Assembly (NCBI RefSeq): GCF_022539665.2
Contig: NC_081332.1
Coordinates: 372,001 to 436,000, forward strand
Source: Daphnia carinata
Lineage: Eukaryota > Arthropoda > Branchiopoda > Diplostraca > Daphniidae
Reading direction: 5' to 3'
DNA: 64,000 bases
The notes below the pieces were generated by a model that saw only the letters and a program-made list of their open reading frames with translations, did no database searches and had not been told where the DNA came from. Positions 10,801 through 21,154 of this stretch are shown in pieces. The number at the start of each line of letters is the position of its first letter. The first letter of the stretch is position 1. The position numbers were made by a program, and so were the translations under genes.

Positions 10801-11877
10801 ATTTACACTTCGGTCCTTTTCGTTGATTCTGATTGACTGTTGATATCCCATTCTTATTGGTCCCCAGGCGTACGAAATGCTGTACAGACGTTTTCCTGAG
10901 TCTTCCAAAGGATTGTTGGGCAGGAATGTAACTTCCTGCTGAATGGATCGTTTCCGTTTGGTTAACTGGAGTTCCCTGTAGTCCTTGCACACCGATGTGT
11001 CTAGGTGAGTATTCTGTATACATGTATGTATAGTTGTTTTGAACATCTCGTACAATTTTCTCGTTGTTTCGGTTGGAAAGATTAGGTATGTGAGCGGTAC
11101 GCCCACAACTTTGTAACATTGTGGTGTTATGTCCCGATCTGGTTTGTTAAAGAATGAAATCTCGATTTGTCGATTGGTGTCGTAAAGACGGCTGGTGTTT
11201 TCGTGTTCTGGCATTCTTGGAAGTTCTAAGTATCCTTCTCCTTTAAGCAGTGTTTGTGTGTACGAATTGTTTGTTGTTCTATCTCCCCACACAATTGTAT
11301 TTTGATTCTGGATGAAGTGTCCTTCTTGTTGTGTTGTGTTCAAAGGTCCGAACGGGCTTTCAATTGGGTCGTCTGGTTTTTCTTGTCGTAGCGTGATTCG
11401 TTCTGCTACACAGTTGATAGTATGGTATTGTTTTATGGCATACCATTGCCCTTCGCCTGTCGGAGTGGCTGTGAAACTCAGTCCTGCTGGTCCGGTCTGC
11501 ATGTTGTTACCGCCGCACTTCTTGTCGTTTACCATTTTCCAGCATTCCAGTGGGGAGATTAGTTTAGTTTCTTGTGAATATATTGTGTCGAACGATCCGA
11601 TCCAAAATGATCCAGTTATTTTCTTCGTTTTTATCTATTGCTTGCAGGTCCAGCCTTTCCAAGAAGCTGCTGGTTTCTGCGTCGTTTTTAAAGTGTACAA
11701 CGTGGGAATTCTGGGTAAGTGAGCTGTATCTGAATCTTTGTTGTTGCAGTAGTATGGTGCCTCTATATCTAAAATTCCTCTGGTCTTTACGTTCTTGCAG
11801 TCGCATACGGTTGAATAGATGGGATATGTGGATGGAATGATGGTGAGTAATTGGGTGAGTAATAGTATCAGTTCCAT
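7825..11877 (-). pseudogene. env: Envelope-like glycoprotein of element A, broken by TAG and a frameshifted patch
   Basis: Homologous over its length to the uninterrupted A2 glycoprotein (36964-40749). The ATG at 11877 opens a signal peptide (MELILLLTQLLTIIPSTYP) followed by a CDC motif. A TGG codon of A2 is TAG here at 11635-11637. Between about 9886 and 9772 a 1-nt loss and a later 2-nt loss put a patch out of frame with stops; the frame is then restored to the end at 7825. Domains in order: Cys-rich N-terminal region; a KRKRS furin-like site near 10950; two regions with R-type lectin-like spacing; a Thr-rich mucin-like stretch (about 9180-9660); a conserved Cys-containing C-terminal ectodomain; a transmembrane helix near 8230-8280; a cytoplasmic tail of about 110 residues that is complete here but lost in A2. 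Expected role is a virion surface protein. Similarity to chuvirus-type glycoproteins captured by arthropod retroelements is my suspicion, untested. Confidence 0.85.
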
Positions 11878-11900
11878 CTGTGAAAAGAAAATTTGGACGT

Positions 11901-12497
11901 TTAGAATCTCGATACTTCGTGGCGTTGCCGTAAGTTGTATCGTGGATTCGTCATTCTAGTGTGTGCAAGATTAGTTGGTATAGGATCGGGGAGATTCGGT
12001 GCGATGATTATACAATTTTCCGTTTCTGCTGCTTGATGATGCAGATGACAACACGGTCTCCGGACAGGCATTCTTTCGTTGTTAATGAAGTTTTTTCTTG
12101 GCCTGCCTGGTCCTCGTCGCACTTTCATTTTTTGGTTGTTGTGGTGCACCAGATGATCTTTCTGTTCCTTGGTGTCCCGGGACGTAGAGTTTTAGGCGGT
12201 TGACATGTACTATCGATTTTAGTCTTGCATTGTCTGCGTTCTCAATCTCGTAAGTGAGATCTGAGAAATTTCTGATGATTTTGAATGGTCCATTCCATCT
12301 GTTGATGAATTTTCCGGCAGTTGGTGGAGCTTTCAGTAGCACAAAGTCACCGATGTTGTATTTGATTGCTTTTGTTCCTTTGTCGTAATATCTTTTTTGT
12401 TTTGTCTGTGCCCGAAATAGGTGTTCCTTCGCTAGTTGCTGAGCCTTCTTCCATTGATGTGAGTACATTACACTGGTGTCTTCGTATGTTTCGTACC
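11901..12497 (-). pseudogene. pol: Element A pol C-terminal remnant (integrase tail)
   Basis: After the large deletion the frame resumes at MYSHQWKKAQQ (12468) and carries the integrase C-terminal GPY/F-like segment (GDFVLLKAPPTAGKF, WNGPFKIIRNF). A further frame change near 12100-12150 moves it into the final Arg-rich tail (RRGPGRPRKNF ... YNLRQRHEVSRF), which is in one frame in A2. Without the catalytic core it cannot act as an integrase. Confidence 0.8.
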
Positions 12498-14342
12498 GAC
12501 GATGACGACTTCCGCGCCGTCTGATTCACGGGGTTCCTGTACGTTGGACTCCGCTGAATCCGCTGATTGAGGTAGAGTCTGCATCTGAGCCAAGACTGCC
12601 CCTATACCGTATCCTGAAGCATCTGTGTAGATGATAAATTCGCGCGTGAAATCTGGATACCCTAGGATAGGTCTAGTTATGAGACAGTTCTTGATACAAT
12701 CAAAGGCGTCCCTTTGTTCCTCTCCCCATTTCCACTCGGCTGATTTTCTCGTTAGTGCTGTCAGTGGGTGGGCTTTATCAGCAAAAGCCCTGATGAATTT
12801 TCTGTAATAGCTAGCCAACCCTAGAAATGAGCTCAATTCTTTCACGTTTTTGGGAGCTGGGTATTTGATGATTGCTTCTAACTTTTTTGTACTAGGTGTT
12901 ATTCCTTTTTTCGAAACAATATATCCTAAATAGTCTAAGTCTTCTTTGAAAAATTCGCATTTCTTTCTTTTTAATTTTAGTCCTGCGTCTTTAAGAAGCT
13001 TAAACACTGCTTCTAGATGTGTCACATGTTCAGCAATATTATTACTGAACACTATGATGTCATCCAGATAAACCAATGCAAACCTGAACAATACTGATTT
13101 CAATATGTTATTCATTGCTCGTTGAAAAGTGCTTGGTGCATTTGTTAGTCCAAATGGCATTCTATTAAATTCGTATTGTCCAAGTTCACAGATGAAGGCG
13201 GTTTTGTGTTTGTCGCCTTCTTCTATCTCGATCTGCCAGTAGCCACTTAGTAAGTCCAATGTCGAGAAATAAACTGATCCGCTCAATGCATCAATGGTGT
13301 CGTCAATTCTTGGTAATGGGTATTTGTCCTTTACGGTTATTTTGTTAAGTGCCCTATAGTCAATACACATACGCATCTCTCCATCTTTTTTGGGAACCAT
13401 TACAATTGCTGCTGCAAATGGGCTGTGACTTTCTCTAATATTATTGTTACTTATCATTAAATCTATTTTTGTTTTGACAATTAGTTTTAATGCTTCTGGT
13501 GTTCTGCGCAATCGTTGTGTAATCGGGGCATTGTATCCTATGTTAATGGAGTGCTTTACATCAGTTGCTAGACCCAAATCTGATTCTCTTTCTGCAAATA
13601 GGGTTTCGTGTTTTTTCAATAGATTTACAATTTTAATTTGTATCTCGTCGGAGATGTTACTCGCTTCACTTTCTTGGGTTTGTCCAATTCGTTTTGATTT
13701 TTTGTTAATTTCTGATTGGGAGAAAGATTCTAGGCTGCGATAATCTGCTTCTGTCAGATCGTTGTTGTAGTTACTATCTGACGAACGGTCTGGGAGGAGT
13801 GGAATATTAATACCTGTCTTGCCAAAAGTTATGCTGTATACTGGGAGTGTGTTTTTACCAAAGCTATGTTCTTTTCCGTAATGATCGTAATTGATCTGCC
13901 TGTTTTTAGTATTAATTTTTACATTGTTGCTCGATAAGAAGTCTAATCCTAATATGGAAGTTTCGTTCAAGTTTTCCATAATAAAGGAATCATGCTTAAT
14001 GACGTGATTGGTGTTAATGGTGATTGAAAATCCATATTTTCCTTTTGATTTTAGTATTTCTCCTGACACCGTTCTAAATATTGGTGAAGGGGAGTCTTTA
14101 ACATGTTTAAGTTCTTCATACTCCTTTAGATTAAGAAATATGTTGTCTGAAACTAAACTGGCTGCTGCTCCTGTGTCTACTAAAGCCTTAATTTCTTTTC
14201 CAAAAATTCTAATGGGTATACGTATTAGTTTGGGTATCGCTATTTCTAAATTTTGTGTTGGAGGGTTGTTTGGTAGGGATATTGTGTTTACTGCATTGGA
14301 CGGTGGTTCTGGTTGTTGATACGTGCCATATCCGTCCAACAT
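12468..14342 (-). pseudogene. pol: Element A pol: protease, reverse transcriptase, truncated RNase H
   Basis: An aspartic protease motif DTGA is at 14167-14178. Reverse transcriptase follows (MCIDYRALNKITVKDKYPLPRIDD, YLDD at 13059-13070), then the start of RNase H (FIIYTDASGYGIGAVLAQ). Here the frame runs out after GAEVVIV because the sequence jumps from what is 42797 to what is 41375 in A2, deleting about 1.42 kb: the rest of RNase H, the coiled-coil linker, and the integrase zinc finger and DDE core. The start overlaps the end of gag by 55 nt in the -1 frame, as expected for gag-pol frameshifting. Copying would need proteins from another element. Confidence 0.88.
14288..14342 (-). other. 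gag/pol overlap of element A (-1 frame)
   Basis: gag ends at 14288 and pol is open from 14342 in the -1 frame. I see no textbook X-XXY-YYZ heptamer in the overlap, so the slip site, if any, is unclear. Reinitiation at the pol ATG (14342) is an alternative. Confidence 0.5.
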
Positions 14343-15613
14343 TCTCGCGCAATGTGCCCTCTTTTATTGCACTTGTGGCAGATAATAATTCTATTTCCTA
14401 GGTTGTCAGTGGTGTTTGGTTGATTTTGTCGTGGCTGTGGGTATTGGTGAGTATAGGCTGGGTTTTGATGATACACCTGTTGATTGTTATGTGGTTGAAA
14501 GTTCGGTCGATTGTAGTGTATCGGTCTGTTGTTGTACGGGGGTCTCTGGGGTGTTTGCTGGTAAGTTGGGTAATTTGATTGCCTATATCCCGTGGAGGTA
14601 CCTTCTCTTCTTGGTGAAGTATAGTTGGTGCGGTATGGGCTGTTGTCTCTGCTTCGATTGAAGTTTCGGTCACTACTGGAGCCTCTGCTATTCGGTCTCT
14701 CGTGAAATCGGACTCGCGGATTTTGTGGTCTGGAGTAACGATCACTTGATCGCGAAGATCTTTGCTCGTATTGATTTGTGGCTGCTATGGTTATATCGGT
14801 ATCCTGTGACAATTCACGGTTTTTATTAGTATTTTCCAGTTCACGTATTTTTTGTTTTAGGAATTCGATTTCTGTCTTTTGTTGTGAAAGTTCGTTATCT
14901 TGTTGTTTCTCGTGATGCGTTATCCCTGCGATTACCGCGTTTATTTCTTTCTCTTCTACAGTCTCCTTGCTATATAGGATGCCTTCGGATATGATAAGTT
15001 GTTTACATAACTGATCAAAATCTTCGGGGTCTTCGGGCATTCTGAAATAGAGCTCTGCTCTGAATTTTGGTAAAATGCCTTGCATCAGAATTTTGATTTT
15101 GGTATAATCTCTCATTCTTTTGACTGTGTTTATGAGTCGGCCTTCGACGATGGTTTGGTTTTGGTCAGATTTTTCTTCTTTGCCCTCAATGGACTCGTAG
15201 AGACTGTTGATTCTTGAGATAAAGGCTTTGCATTTTTCTTCAGGTTTTTGTTTTAGTGTGGATAACTTTTTTCTTTGTGCTGCTAAGTCGTATGCATCCT
15301 GGAATCTTGCAATAATGGCAGTTTTCCATTCTTCATAACTTAACTCGTCACCTTGCTCTTCTACGTAGTTTCCATGCCATTCTAGGGCGTCGCCTTTTAG
15401 TCTGTCAGAGAAGAATCGTATTTTTTGGTTGTCGTCCCAGTCGTTGTTGCGTGCTACATGTTCGGCGTCCTTCAGCCATTCTGTTATTAATTTATCAGTA
15501 CTTTTCCCTTTGAAGATTGGAATTGACTTTTTGTCTTCTCTTGAAAAGAATTCTCCTAATGCTTTTACAATTGGTTGGGTTGTGGATGTATCGTTGTTTT
15601 CTTTCACTTTCAA
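14288..15613 (-). CDS. gag: Element A gag (capsid and CCHC nucleocapsid)
   Basis: 441 codons from a TTG in the upstream-open frame; there is no good ATG, which suggests the true protein begins in the coiled-coil ORF to the right. The capsid-like part (FKGKSTDKLITEWLKDAEHV, IRFFSDRLKGDALEWHGNYV) matches the Ty3/Gypsy retrotransposon gag fold in pattern. It is followed by a Gln/Asn/Arg/Tyr-rich disordered segment and one CCHC knuckle, CHKCNKRGHIARECW, near 14350-14395. It should form the particle shell and bind element RNA. The frame is intact to its stop. Confidence 0.87.
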   Translation of the reverse strand: MKVKENNDTSTTQPIVKALGEFFSREDKKSIPIFKGKSTDKLITEWLKDAEHVARNNDWDDNQKIRFFSDRLKGDALEWHGNYVEEQGDELSYEEWKTAIIARFQDAYDLAAQRKKLSTLKQKPEEKCKAFISRINSLYESIEGKEEKSDQNQTIVEGRLINTVKRMRDYTKIKILMQGILPKFRAELYFRMPEDPEDFDQLCKQLIISEGILYSKETVEEKEINAVIAGITHHEKQQDNELSQQKTEIEFLKQKIRELENTNKNRELSQDTDITIAATNQYEQRSSRSSDRYSRPQNPRVRFHERPNSRGSSSDRNFNRSRDNSPYRTNYTSPRREGTSTGYRQSNYPTYQQTPQRPPYNNRPIHYNRPNFQPHNNQQVYHQNPAYTHQYPQPRQNQPNTTDNLGNRIIICHKCNKRGHIARECWTDMARINNQNHRPMQ

Positions 15614-16130
15614 GTTTGCTAATTATTTCTTGCCCTTCTCTCTCAACAGCTATGATATTGTCTTCTTTTTTTCGTAAAAGGTTTTGTAGTTGGTTTTCTG
15701 TTGCTGTGGCACTTTCAAGGCTTGTTTCTAATTCGCTGATTCGATTGGCAGATTTCTCAAGCGAGTTTTTTAGTGTTTCGTTACTTTCTTGGAGTTGTTC
15801 AAGGTAGCTACTTAATGTGTATTTGGAACTCTTTGCCTTTTTCTTGTTGCTATCTAGCTGTTTTCGTAAGCTCTGTAGCTCAAAATTGAGGTCAGACGAA
15901 TATTTTTTCTCTGTTATCTGCGCAAGTACTACTTCTCTTTGTAAAATACGGCTGACACCTAATAGGAATTCTTTTTCTTTACCATGTACAATGCTAATTT
16001 GCTGCAATAAACTGTCAAGGTTTTCGGTGTTGCCACCAAGGGATTCTACGTAATTTTTAAGTGTCTTTGCGGTGTTTGTAATAGTTTCTGCGGTTATACC
16101 ATTTGGTACTTGCAACGATTGTTCTAACAA
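15495..16130 (-). CDS. Element A coiled-coil ORF, probably the gag N-terminal region
   Basis: 211 codons from ATG at 16130 (MLEQSLQVPNG), almost wholly predicted coiled coil (YLEQLQESNETLKNSLEKSA, ISELETSLESATATE). It overlaps the gag frame by 119 nt, and the change needed to join them is +1. The same heptad-like text (KLESER / KVKENN) lies across the overlap, so either a single-base indel split one gag gene or this is a separate frame reached by slippage. A2 is missing this part, so I cannot decide. No known domain recognised. Confidence 0.6.
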   Translation of the reverse strand: MLEQSLQVPNGITAETITNTAKTLKNYVESLGGNTENLDSLLQQISIVHGKEKEFLLGVSRILQREVVLAQITEKKYSSDLNFELQSLRKQLDSNKKKAKSSKYTLSSYLEQLQESNETLKNSLEKSANRISELETSLESATATENQLQNLLRKKEDNIIAVEREGQEIISKLESERKQRYIHNPTNCKSIRRILFKRRQKVNSNLQREKY

Positions 16131-16607
16131 CGTATATCAATACAATTGTAATGCGTTGTGGGTCTCTTTAATAATTTCTTGTTTCTTGGATTCTATTTGT
16201 TGGATTTTTCCTTTTGTCGTGGTAGTCTGATAGGTTTTGTTTTGTCTTCTTTTGAAATTGAATAGTCTTAGAAGACTTAGAATTTGAACAAGAGTTCAAA
16301 TTCTAAGTCTACAAGAGTTTTCCAGTGGTCTAAAATTTTTTCTCGTTGACAGTTGGGATTTTGGTTGATTGTGTCTGATTCGGGAAGTACAGGGTACAAT
16401 GGTGGAGATAATTTGTCGACAATGTTTGGATACAAGGTATTCTCTTCACGAGTAGTCTCTGGTACAATATGATCAAGCGGCATTCGCTTACCTTTGATGG
16501 TGTTCCTTGGTCTGGTAGAGTTGTTGGAGACTCATCGGGGAAGTGTAGAGCACAATCACTGAAATAAGGTACGGGTAAGAAACTTTGTACTGGACAACAA
16601 GTGTGAG
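16131..16607 (-). other. 5' leader of element A
   Basis: About 475 bases between the primer binding site and the first ATG. No supported ORF. A short inverted/direct duplication around AGAATTTGAAC (about 16278-16308) is visible. This is where packaging and splice-donor signals would be expected; none can be named from sequence alone. Confidence 0.45.
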
Positions 16608-16624
16608 TCTCGTTGGGACCTCCA
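16608..16624 (-). promoter_or_regulatory. Primer binding site of element A, tRNA-Gln-like
   Basis: On the - strand, two bases inside the 5' LTR, the sequence TGGAGGTCCCAACGAGA begins with TGG, the complement of CCA. It matches the 3' end of the tRNA-Gln genes in this window (for example the copy at 32782-32853) at 13 of 17 positions, better than any other tRNA here. Confidence 0.6.
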
Positions 16625-16626
16625 AT

Positions 16627-16828
16627 TGTAAAGTTTCGAACCTCGTGTATTACAGTAGATTGTCGTAACAATTCCGATTTTACAAGGCACAAACATGCTG
16701 TATTTATACTACTAACAAACACACAAAATGAAGGTAAAATGGGCGGGGATACGTTCACTTTCACTTGTGAAACGCTCGAGGGATGTAAAGGGCGTGGCTG
16801 TCTTTGGATAGCCTTTGGGCTTGTTACT
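16627..16828 (-). repeat. Element A 5' LTR (202 bp)
   Basis: Matches 5337-5537 with about six differences, and ends GTTACT where the other copy ends GTTACA. A TATAAATA box on the - strand at 16701-16708 would direct transcription leftward through the element. The target duplication AGTT follows at 16829-16832. Confidence 0.95.
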
Positions 16829-16926
16829 AGTTAATGTGTTTTTGCTTTCAAGGTAGAGCCAGTCTCAGGGGCACAGGAGAAATGGTTCAAACGTTGACTT
16901 AAAGAAGGGGTAAGTTTCTACGATAC
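16829..16926 (+). repeat. Array 1, first unit, part 2, between elements A and B
   Basis: 98 bases of tRNA-unit spacer (AGTTAATGTG ... TACGATAC), identical in order to the spacer near 31435-31533, left between the two insertions. It proves that A and B landed independently in one unit. Confidence 0.95.
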
Positions 16927-17679
16927 TGTAAAGCATCTTCCCGTGTGGGAAGATGAATTTTACGGAATTAAGATAATAAAATGATATTGAACTCAGAGGC
17001 GTTTTTACCCACAATGACGTCTGTGTTTATTATAGCTAAGATACAAGAATTAAAAAGATAAGAGAGCAACAGATAAGAAGGAACATTTGAGGAAACAGTT
17101 AAAAGAAAGAACAAATAACCAGGGGGTCTTACCGTGAACTCACGAGTGAAAGAATGGAAGAGAAACGACACAAGGCGAACTTGGAATTCGGCTTCTACAC
17201 AAGCGGTACACGACAAGAGTTCAGACACTTTAGAGTGGACAACAATGTCCGAAAAACTTGGGACGAGAACGAGATTTTACTCAAGGTTTAAGTATGGAAA
17301 CATTAACTAAGACACGATACTACTCAATAAGGCAAGGAAGATAGGCTTAAGGCAACTACTTGTCTCGGCTGCAACTACTTGTCTCGGCTGCAACTACTTG
17401 TCTGATCTTCATCAATAGCTGGGTTCATCACGAAACTTTGCATCTTGCAAAAGTGGCGTGATTGGGCGGAGCTTGTGTAACTCACGCGTGCAGCCAATCA
17501 GAGGATGCCGTTCGATGTGGCGTGGTGTTGGGGCGTATCGTCTGCGTGAGTCAGCTGCAGGTGTTCATTTGGGTCAGCTGCACTGCGTACATAGTGTTGC
17601 AATTGTCGTGCCCAGACTTGTATTCACTACTGAAGCAAAAGCGAGAAAAAGTTAAAGTAGTATATTCGGCTTCGTTACA
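16927..17679 (-). repeat. Element B 3' LTR (753 bp)
   Basis: Begins TGTAAAGC and ends GTTACA. It contains two and a half tandem copies of CAACTACTTGTCTCGGCTG near 17358-17405. It has 26 bases (about 17477-17505) that are missing from the other LTR, plus several substitutions. Confidence 0.95.
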
Positions 17680-17712
17680 TCACTCCCGGCGGCGTGAGAT
17701 TACGTCCCGTAA

Positions 17713-19410
17713 TCAGAGTTGATGCATCGGAATGGATTCGGGAGCTGCAGGTCTTGGATCATCGGAAAGGCGGCAGCATACAGCCCAGATGAAGGTAAAA
17801 AGACCGCAAGCGTAACATATGCGTAAGAAAAGTAGTACCAAAAGGCATACTATGCCGATGAAGAAATAACTCGTGATGGTGTCCCACCAAGATGTAGAAG
17901 TTCCAACGCTAGCCGATGTCACTAAAACACTCGACGCACTGTATTTGTGGCGCAACGTAAATTCAGGTGGAGGATGTTCGTTTATTGCGGCGATTATATC
18001 GGCCACAATGTTCATATGGTTCAGCATATTGTCAGTGTACGCCGGGTTACTTCAATGCTCATAATCGAAAAACTCAACATTCTCATACCGAAAAGAATGC
18101 GCAAGAGTCTGTTCCGGTAACACAATATTAGCTTCGATCGGCTTCCAGGTGTCGTTCCGGTACGCAAAAGGTTTGTCATTGAAATTAACAAAACCATTGG
18201 TCCAGTAACAAGGGGAATATTTCACAAGTTCCCATCCGTCGAGATTAATAGTATAATTTTGAAATTTTGGCTGCGGTCCGCAAGATGTCAGTACAGTTTC
18301 AAATGTAACATTTAAAGCCTTACATTGAATCAACACAACCGTTTTACCAAAAGCTTGTAATTTCGCACACTGTGGTAAATTTAACTGCGAAGCCGCTAAC
18401 CATCCGTTATATTGAGCAGTTGTAACAGCCCTTTCGTGTTTGGCTTTGCGAGCTTCACATTGCACTAGTCGAATTTGTCTGGCCAATTCATTTTCATGAT
18501 CAGTAAGTTGGTCTCGAATATATTGTATATTCGCGGGTACATTTAAATTTTCGTCGCTAGATGGCTCTGGGGCCTCCAAAAGCGCTGTTAAATTTTCCAT
18601 GATGGCCGCCGTCGAAACGGTGAGTTTTGATTGGCCGATGACTTCAAACGACGAAGTTCTATTGGTGCATTCGTTTTGCAGTGAGGCACAGCGTTTTATA
18701 GGAGTTAAATGAAAATCAAGTTGTTTGGCATCGTCTTGTAGTCTGAAAGTTGTGTCGTCTGCTGTTATTCGGACCAGTGAGCCTATTCCATCTTCCACCA
18801 ATCGGGTACTCATTTTAGTTTTTTTAGTGTAGGTTTTGTCCCAGATCAATGTCAAATGATTATGAGATAAATTTCCAGTGGTAGCAGAAGCCGTTCCGAT
18901 AGGTGTCGAAAAGTCTCCGTCTTCATGTTCTTGAAAAAGTTGGATTTTTTCGAGAACACAATTTATAATTTCGGAATCAATCGTCTGCAACCAATATCCA
19001 AAAATCTCAGGTTCGCGATCAAAACCATATTTATCGTCCGAAAAAGTCATACGATAATCATCACATCGTTTATGGTTAATCATATCGTTGCACACGGCGG
19101 GCGACGTATCAATTGGAATTTTATCCGGCACTATCACCAATTGACCGAAAAAGTTCATTGTGATGCGGCGTATATTCTTCCATCGGGCGCAAACATAACC
19201 GGGAAATTTAGCTGCGGCACGTTCTTCACTATAAATTGCATATTTCACCGTAACGGCCCTGTCATCAGGCGCAATTGGTTGACAATTAGCATCGGAAAAT
19301 TGTAGAATTCCCATTTTGGATGTTTCCGAACAGTCGCATACAGTCGTTTCAAATGCCTGCGGGTGTAACCCATAAAGGCATAATAACAGCATAAATGGAA
19401 GCAGCGACAT
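17713..19410 (-). pseudogene. env: Envelope-like glycoprotein of element B, one in-frame TGA
   Basis: The ATG at 19410 opens a signal peptide (MSLLPFMLLLCLYGLHPQA) and a CDC motif, as in element A. The frame runs to TGA at 18052-18054 and then continues in the same frame to 17713, giving about 566 codons in all. The stop falls inside a conserved stretch (FFDYEH, stop, SNPAY; A2 has FDFALKSHPAH), so it is most likely a nonsense mutation. The C-terminal ectodomain aligns well with A (HENELARQIRLVQCEA; LPQCAKLQAFGK; NLDGWELVKYSPCYW). A transmembrane helix (FFIGIVCLLVLLFL) near 17830-17880 and a short tail follow. It lacks the lectin-like and Thr-rich regions of A and so shows the minimal form of this glycoprotein family. 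The stop codon lies 34 bases from the 3' LTR. Confidence 0.85.
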
Positions 19411-20779
19411 TTTCTATAAATGGAAACATAGGGTGAACATCATGATCAAGTCAGCATCGGATAATAAAGATAAAAGCATAACATCACGTCATGTGGGTTT
19501 CTTAAAACTAGATAGCGAAAAATAATAAAGAAGATAAAATAGTAAGCAAAAGCGGGGAGTATGTAAGACGGCAAGGAGAAAGGTCAACGATCTTCCGTCG
19601 GCTTTTCAACAATTGCCGATGGTCGCGAGCGAGCAAAAATACGCATATAGGGCATGGAAAATACGCTTCATTCGGGATAAAAAGTGAATATTTTTGTGTA
19701 GTGATTGGTGTCATTAAAAAGAAGAAAGAATAACCACAATGATGCAAAAGAAAAATCATGGATAGAATGTATCGTTTAGGCAGGAGAGTAAAAAGATGCA
19801 TGAAATAATTTTAACGACTGAAAAAAAACACATGGTCAATTTTCATTTTTGGGCACAACAAGGGGCGGGTACAGATAGGGCAAACGGCAAGTGAAACACG
19901 AGTAAGGGGAAAAAGGGCGCGCTCGGTAGGCTTGAAGGGTGCATTTTTCCTAAGCTCAACGCAAGGCGTAATACAGGTGCTAACAGCTCAAAAGGTAGAG
20001 CGATCAGCTGTGATGCTGGATGTTCGAGGTTCGAATCCTTAGTAGAACTAGATAACTCATCCATCTACGAGTGTGCTATACTACGCAAGGTTATCATTCA
20101 TTGTTTTTTGATAAAAGAAACGACGCGAAGACTAACTTTTATTTTCTAAGTCCAACACATGAGAAATGGTATAGAGAAGGAAATAAAAGGGCGCTAAAAA
20201 GGGGAACGAACATCTGGGGAAGAAAGAAAAAGCGGCTTGTGCGAGACAAGGGACATTTGTCGCAGACACAAGAGGTTGGGGTAAAATAGGCGTAAATTTC
20301 ATTTAAAAAGGTCTGTAAGCTTATGAGATATATGGGCCATTGATTTATTTTATTCTATATGCGCGAGGGATCAAGGAGAGGACGAAAAGAGGGGAAAACT
20401 TTGTTAAGAGGGAAGAATCTCAAGGAAACCTACGTTAAAAGGAGTATTCTGGCGCAAAAAGAAAAAGACAAAACAAGACTTAGAACTGAACTTAGAGAAT
20501 TTACTGTAAAATAAGGCATACGCTAACGCGGGTAGTTACTTTGATATCTTCCTATTCTAAGTGTAGGTATATGTTTTTTTGTATCGGCTTATAGGGTCTT
20601 TTTTTTCTTATACCCCTTTCCCTTTCTTTTACCTGACTTTAGATTGTGAGGTGGTTCATATATAGATATATATGAACAAGAGCATGAATAGTTAGTTTCG
20701 GCCTAATTTATTCGGTAAAGGGCAAGAACAGATACATACAGGCATGAGTGGATGTGTAAAAATATAAATCAAAGTCCTT
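19411..20779 (-). other. Long spacer of element B between ORF X2 and env
   Basis: About 1.37 kb, A/T-rich, with no ORF I can support. It holds one tRNA-like sequence (19973-20045). Purine-rich tracts are common on the + strand. It may contain splice acceptors for env. Confidence 0.5.
19973..20045 (+). tRNA. Degenerate tRNA-like sequence
   Basis: It has an A-box-like D arm (AGCTCAAAAGGTAGAGC), a possible CAGC/GCTG anticodon stem and a perfect B box (GAGGTTCGAATCC), but the acceptor ends do not pair and the anticodon arm is irregular. Likely a tRNA-derived pseudogene inside element B. Confidence 0.3.
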
Positions 20780-21154
20780 TTAATTTTCTTCTTGCGATGG
20801 TGGACGGCGGCTTGTTGGGTCCAAGTCGAGAATTGATGCGAATACTTCTGTGGCCCTCTGCCACTCTTGCTGTTCGATTAACTGGACAAGTTCTTCCGTC
20901 CGAGTTTTTGTTAGCCGCGCTACTCTCCATCGGTTCTGTAGATGGTGCTCCATATCCATCAGCCGCCTCCGGAACGGACGTTGATTGTTGATAGAATTGT
21001 TTGCGCAGGCTGCGCTTATTGCCTGGTCGACTTCTTCTTTTGTTGAAGTGGTGCTTGTGGCTTCTTGAATCACCACGGTGTCTTTGGTACCAGGACTACG
21101 GCGAACGCGTTCGATGGTGGGCAAACGCGGTTGGCGAAAGTGGTTTCCGGCCAT
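20780..21154 (-). CDS. Element B accessory ORF X2
   Basis: 124 codons from ATG at 21154 (MAGNHFRQPRLPT). Not a family I recognise. The C-terminal part resembles ORF X1 (22434-22874): a basic, Arg-rich helix with RT..L, then W..A, then ILDLDP...RRPP, against ILDLNP...RHPP in X1. No signal peptide or membrane segment; the protein is hydrophilic. Its place between pol and env is that of retroviral accessory genes. The shared motif between two ORFs argues that both code, but the similarity is short and I made it by eye. Confidence 0.5.
   Translation of the reverse strand: MAGNHFRQPRLPTIERVRRSPGTKDTVVIQEATSTTSTKEEVDQAISAACANNSINNQRPFRRRLMDMEHHLQNRWRVARLTKTRTEELVQLIEQQEWQRATEVFASILDLDPTSRRPPSQEEN

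Larger units (their letters stand above)
5337..16828 (-). mobile_element. Element A: 11.5-kb Gypsy-class retrovirus-like element with env and an ankyrin gene
   Basis: Both LTRs, a 4-bp target duplication AGTT (5333-5336 and 16829-16832), a primer binding site and a polypurine tract are all visible, so the ends are exact. The empty site is seen in sister units (GAGAACAGTTAATG near 31435). The order on the - strand is 5' LTR, PBS, coiled-coil gag N-region, gag, protease-RT, integrase tail, env, ankyrin gene, PPT, 3' LTR. The copy is defective: about 1.4 kb of RNase H/integrase is deleted near 12500, env has a TAG and a frameshifted patch, and the ankyrin gene has a TGA. The LTRs differ at about six positions by eye, so insertion is not very recent. 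Confidence 0.95.
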
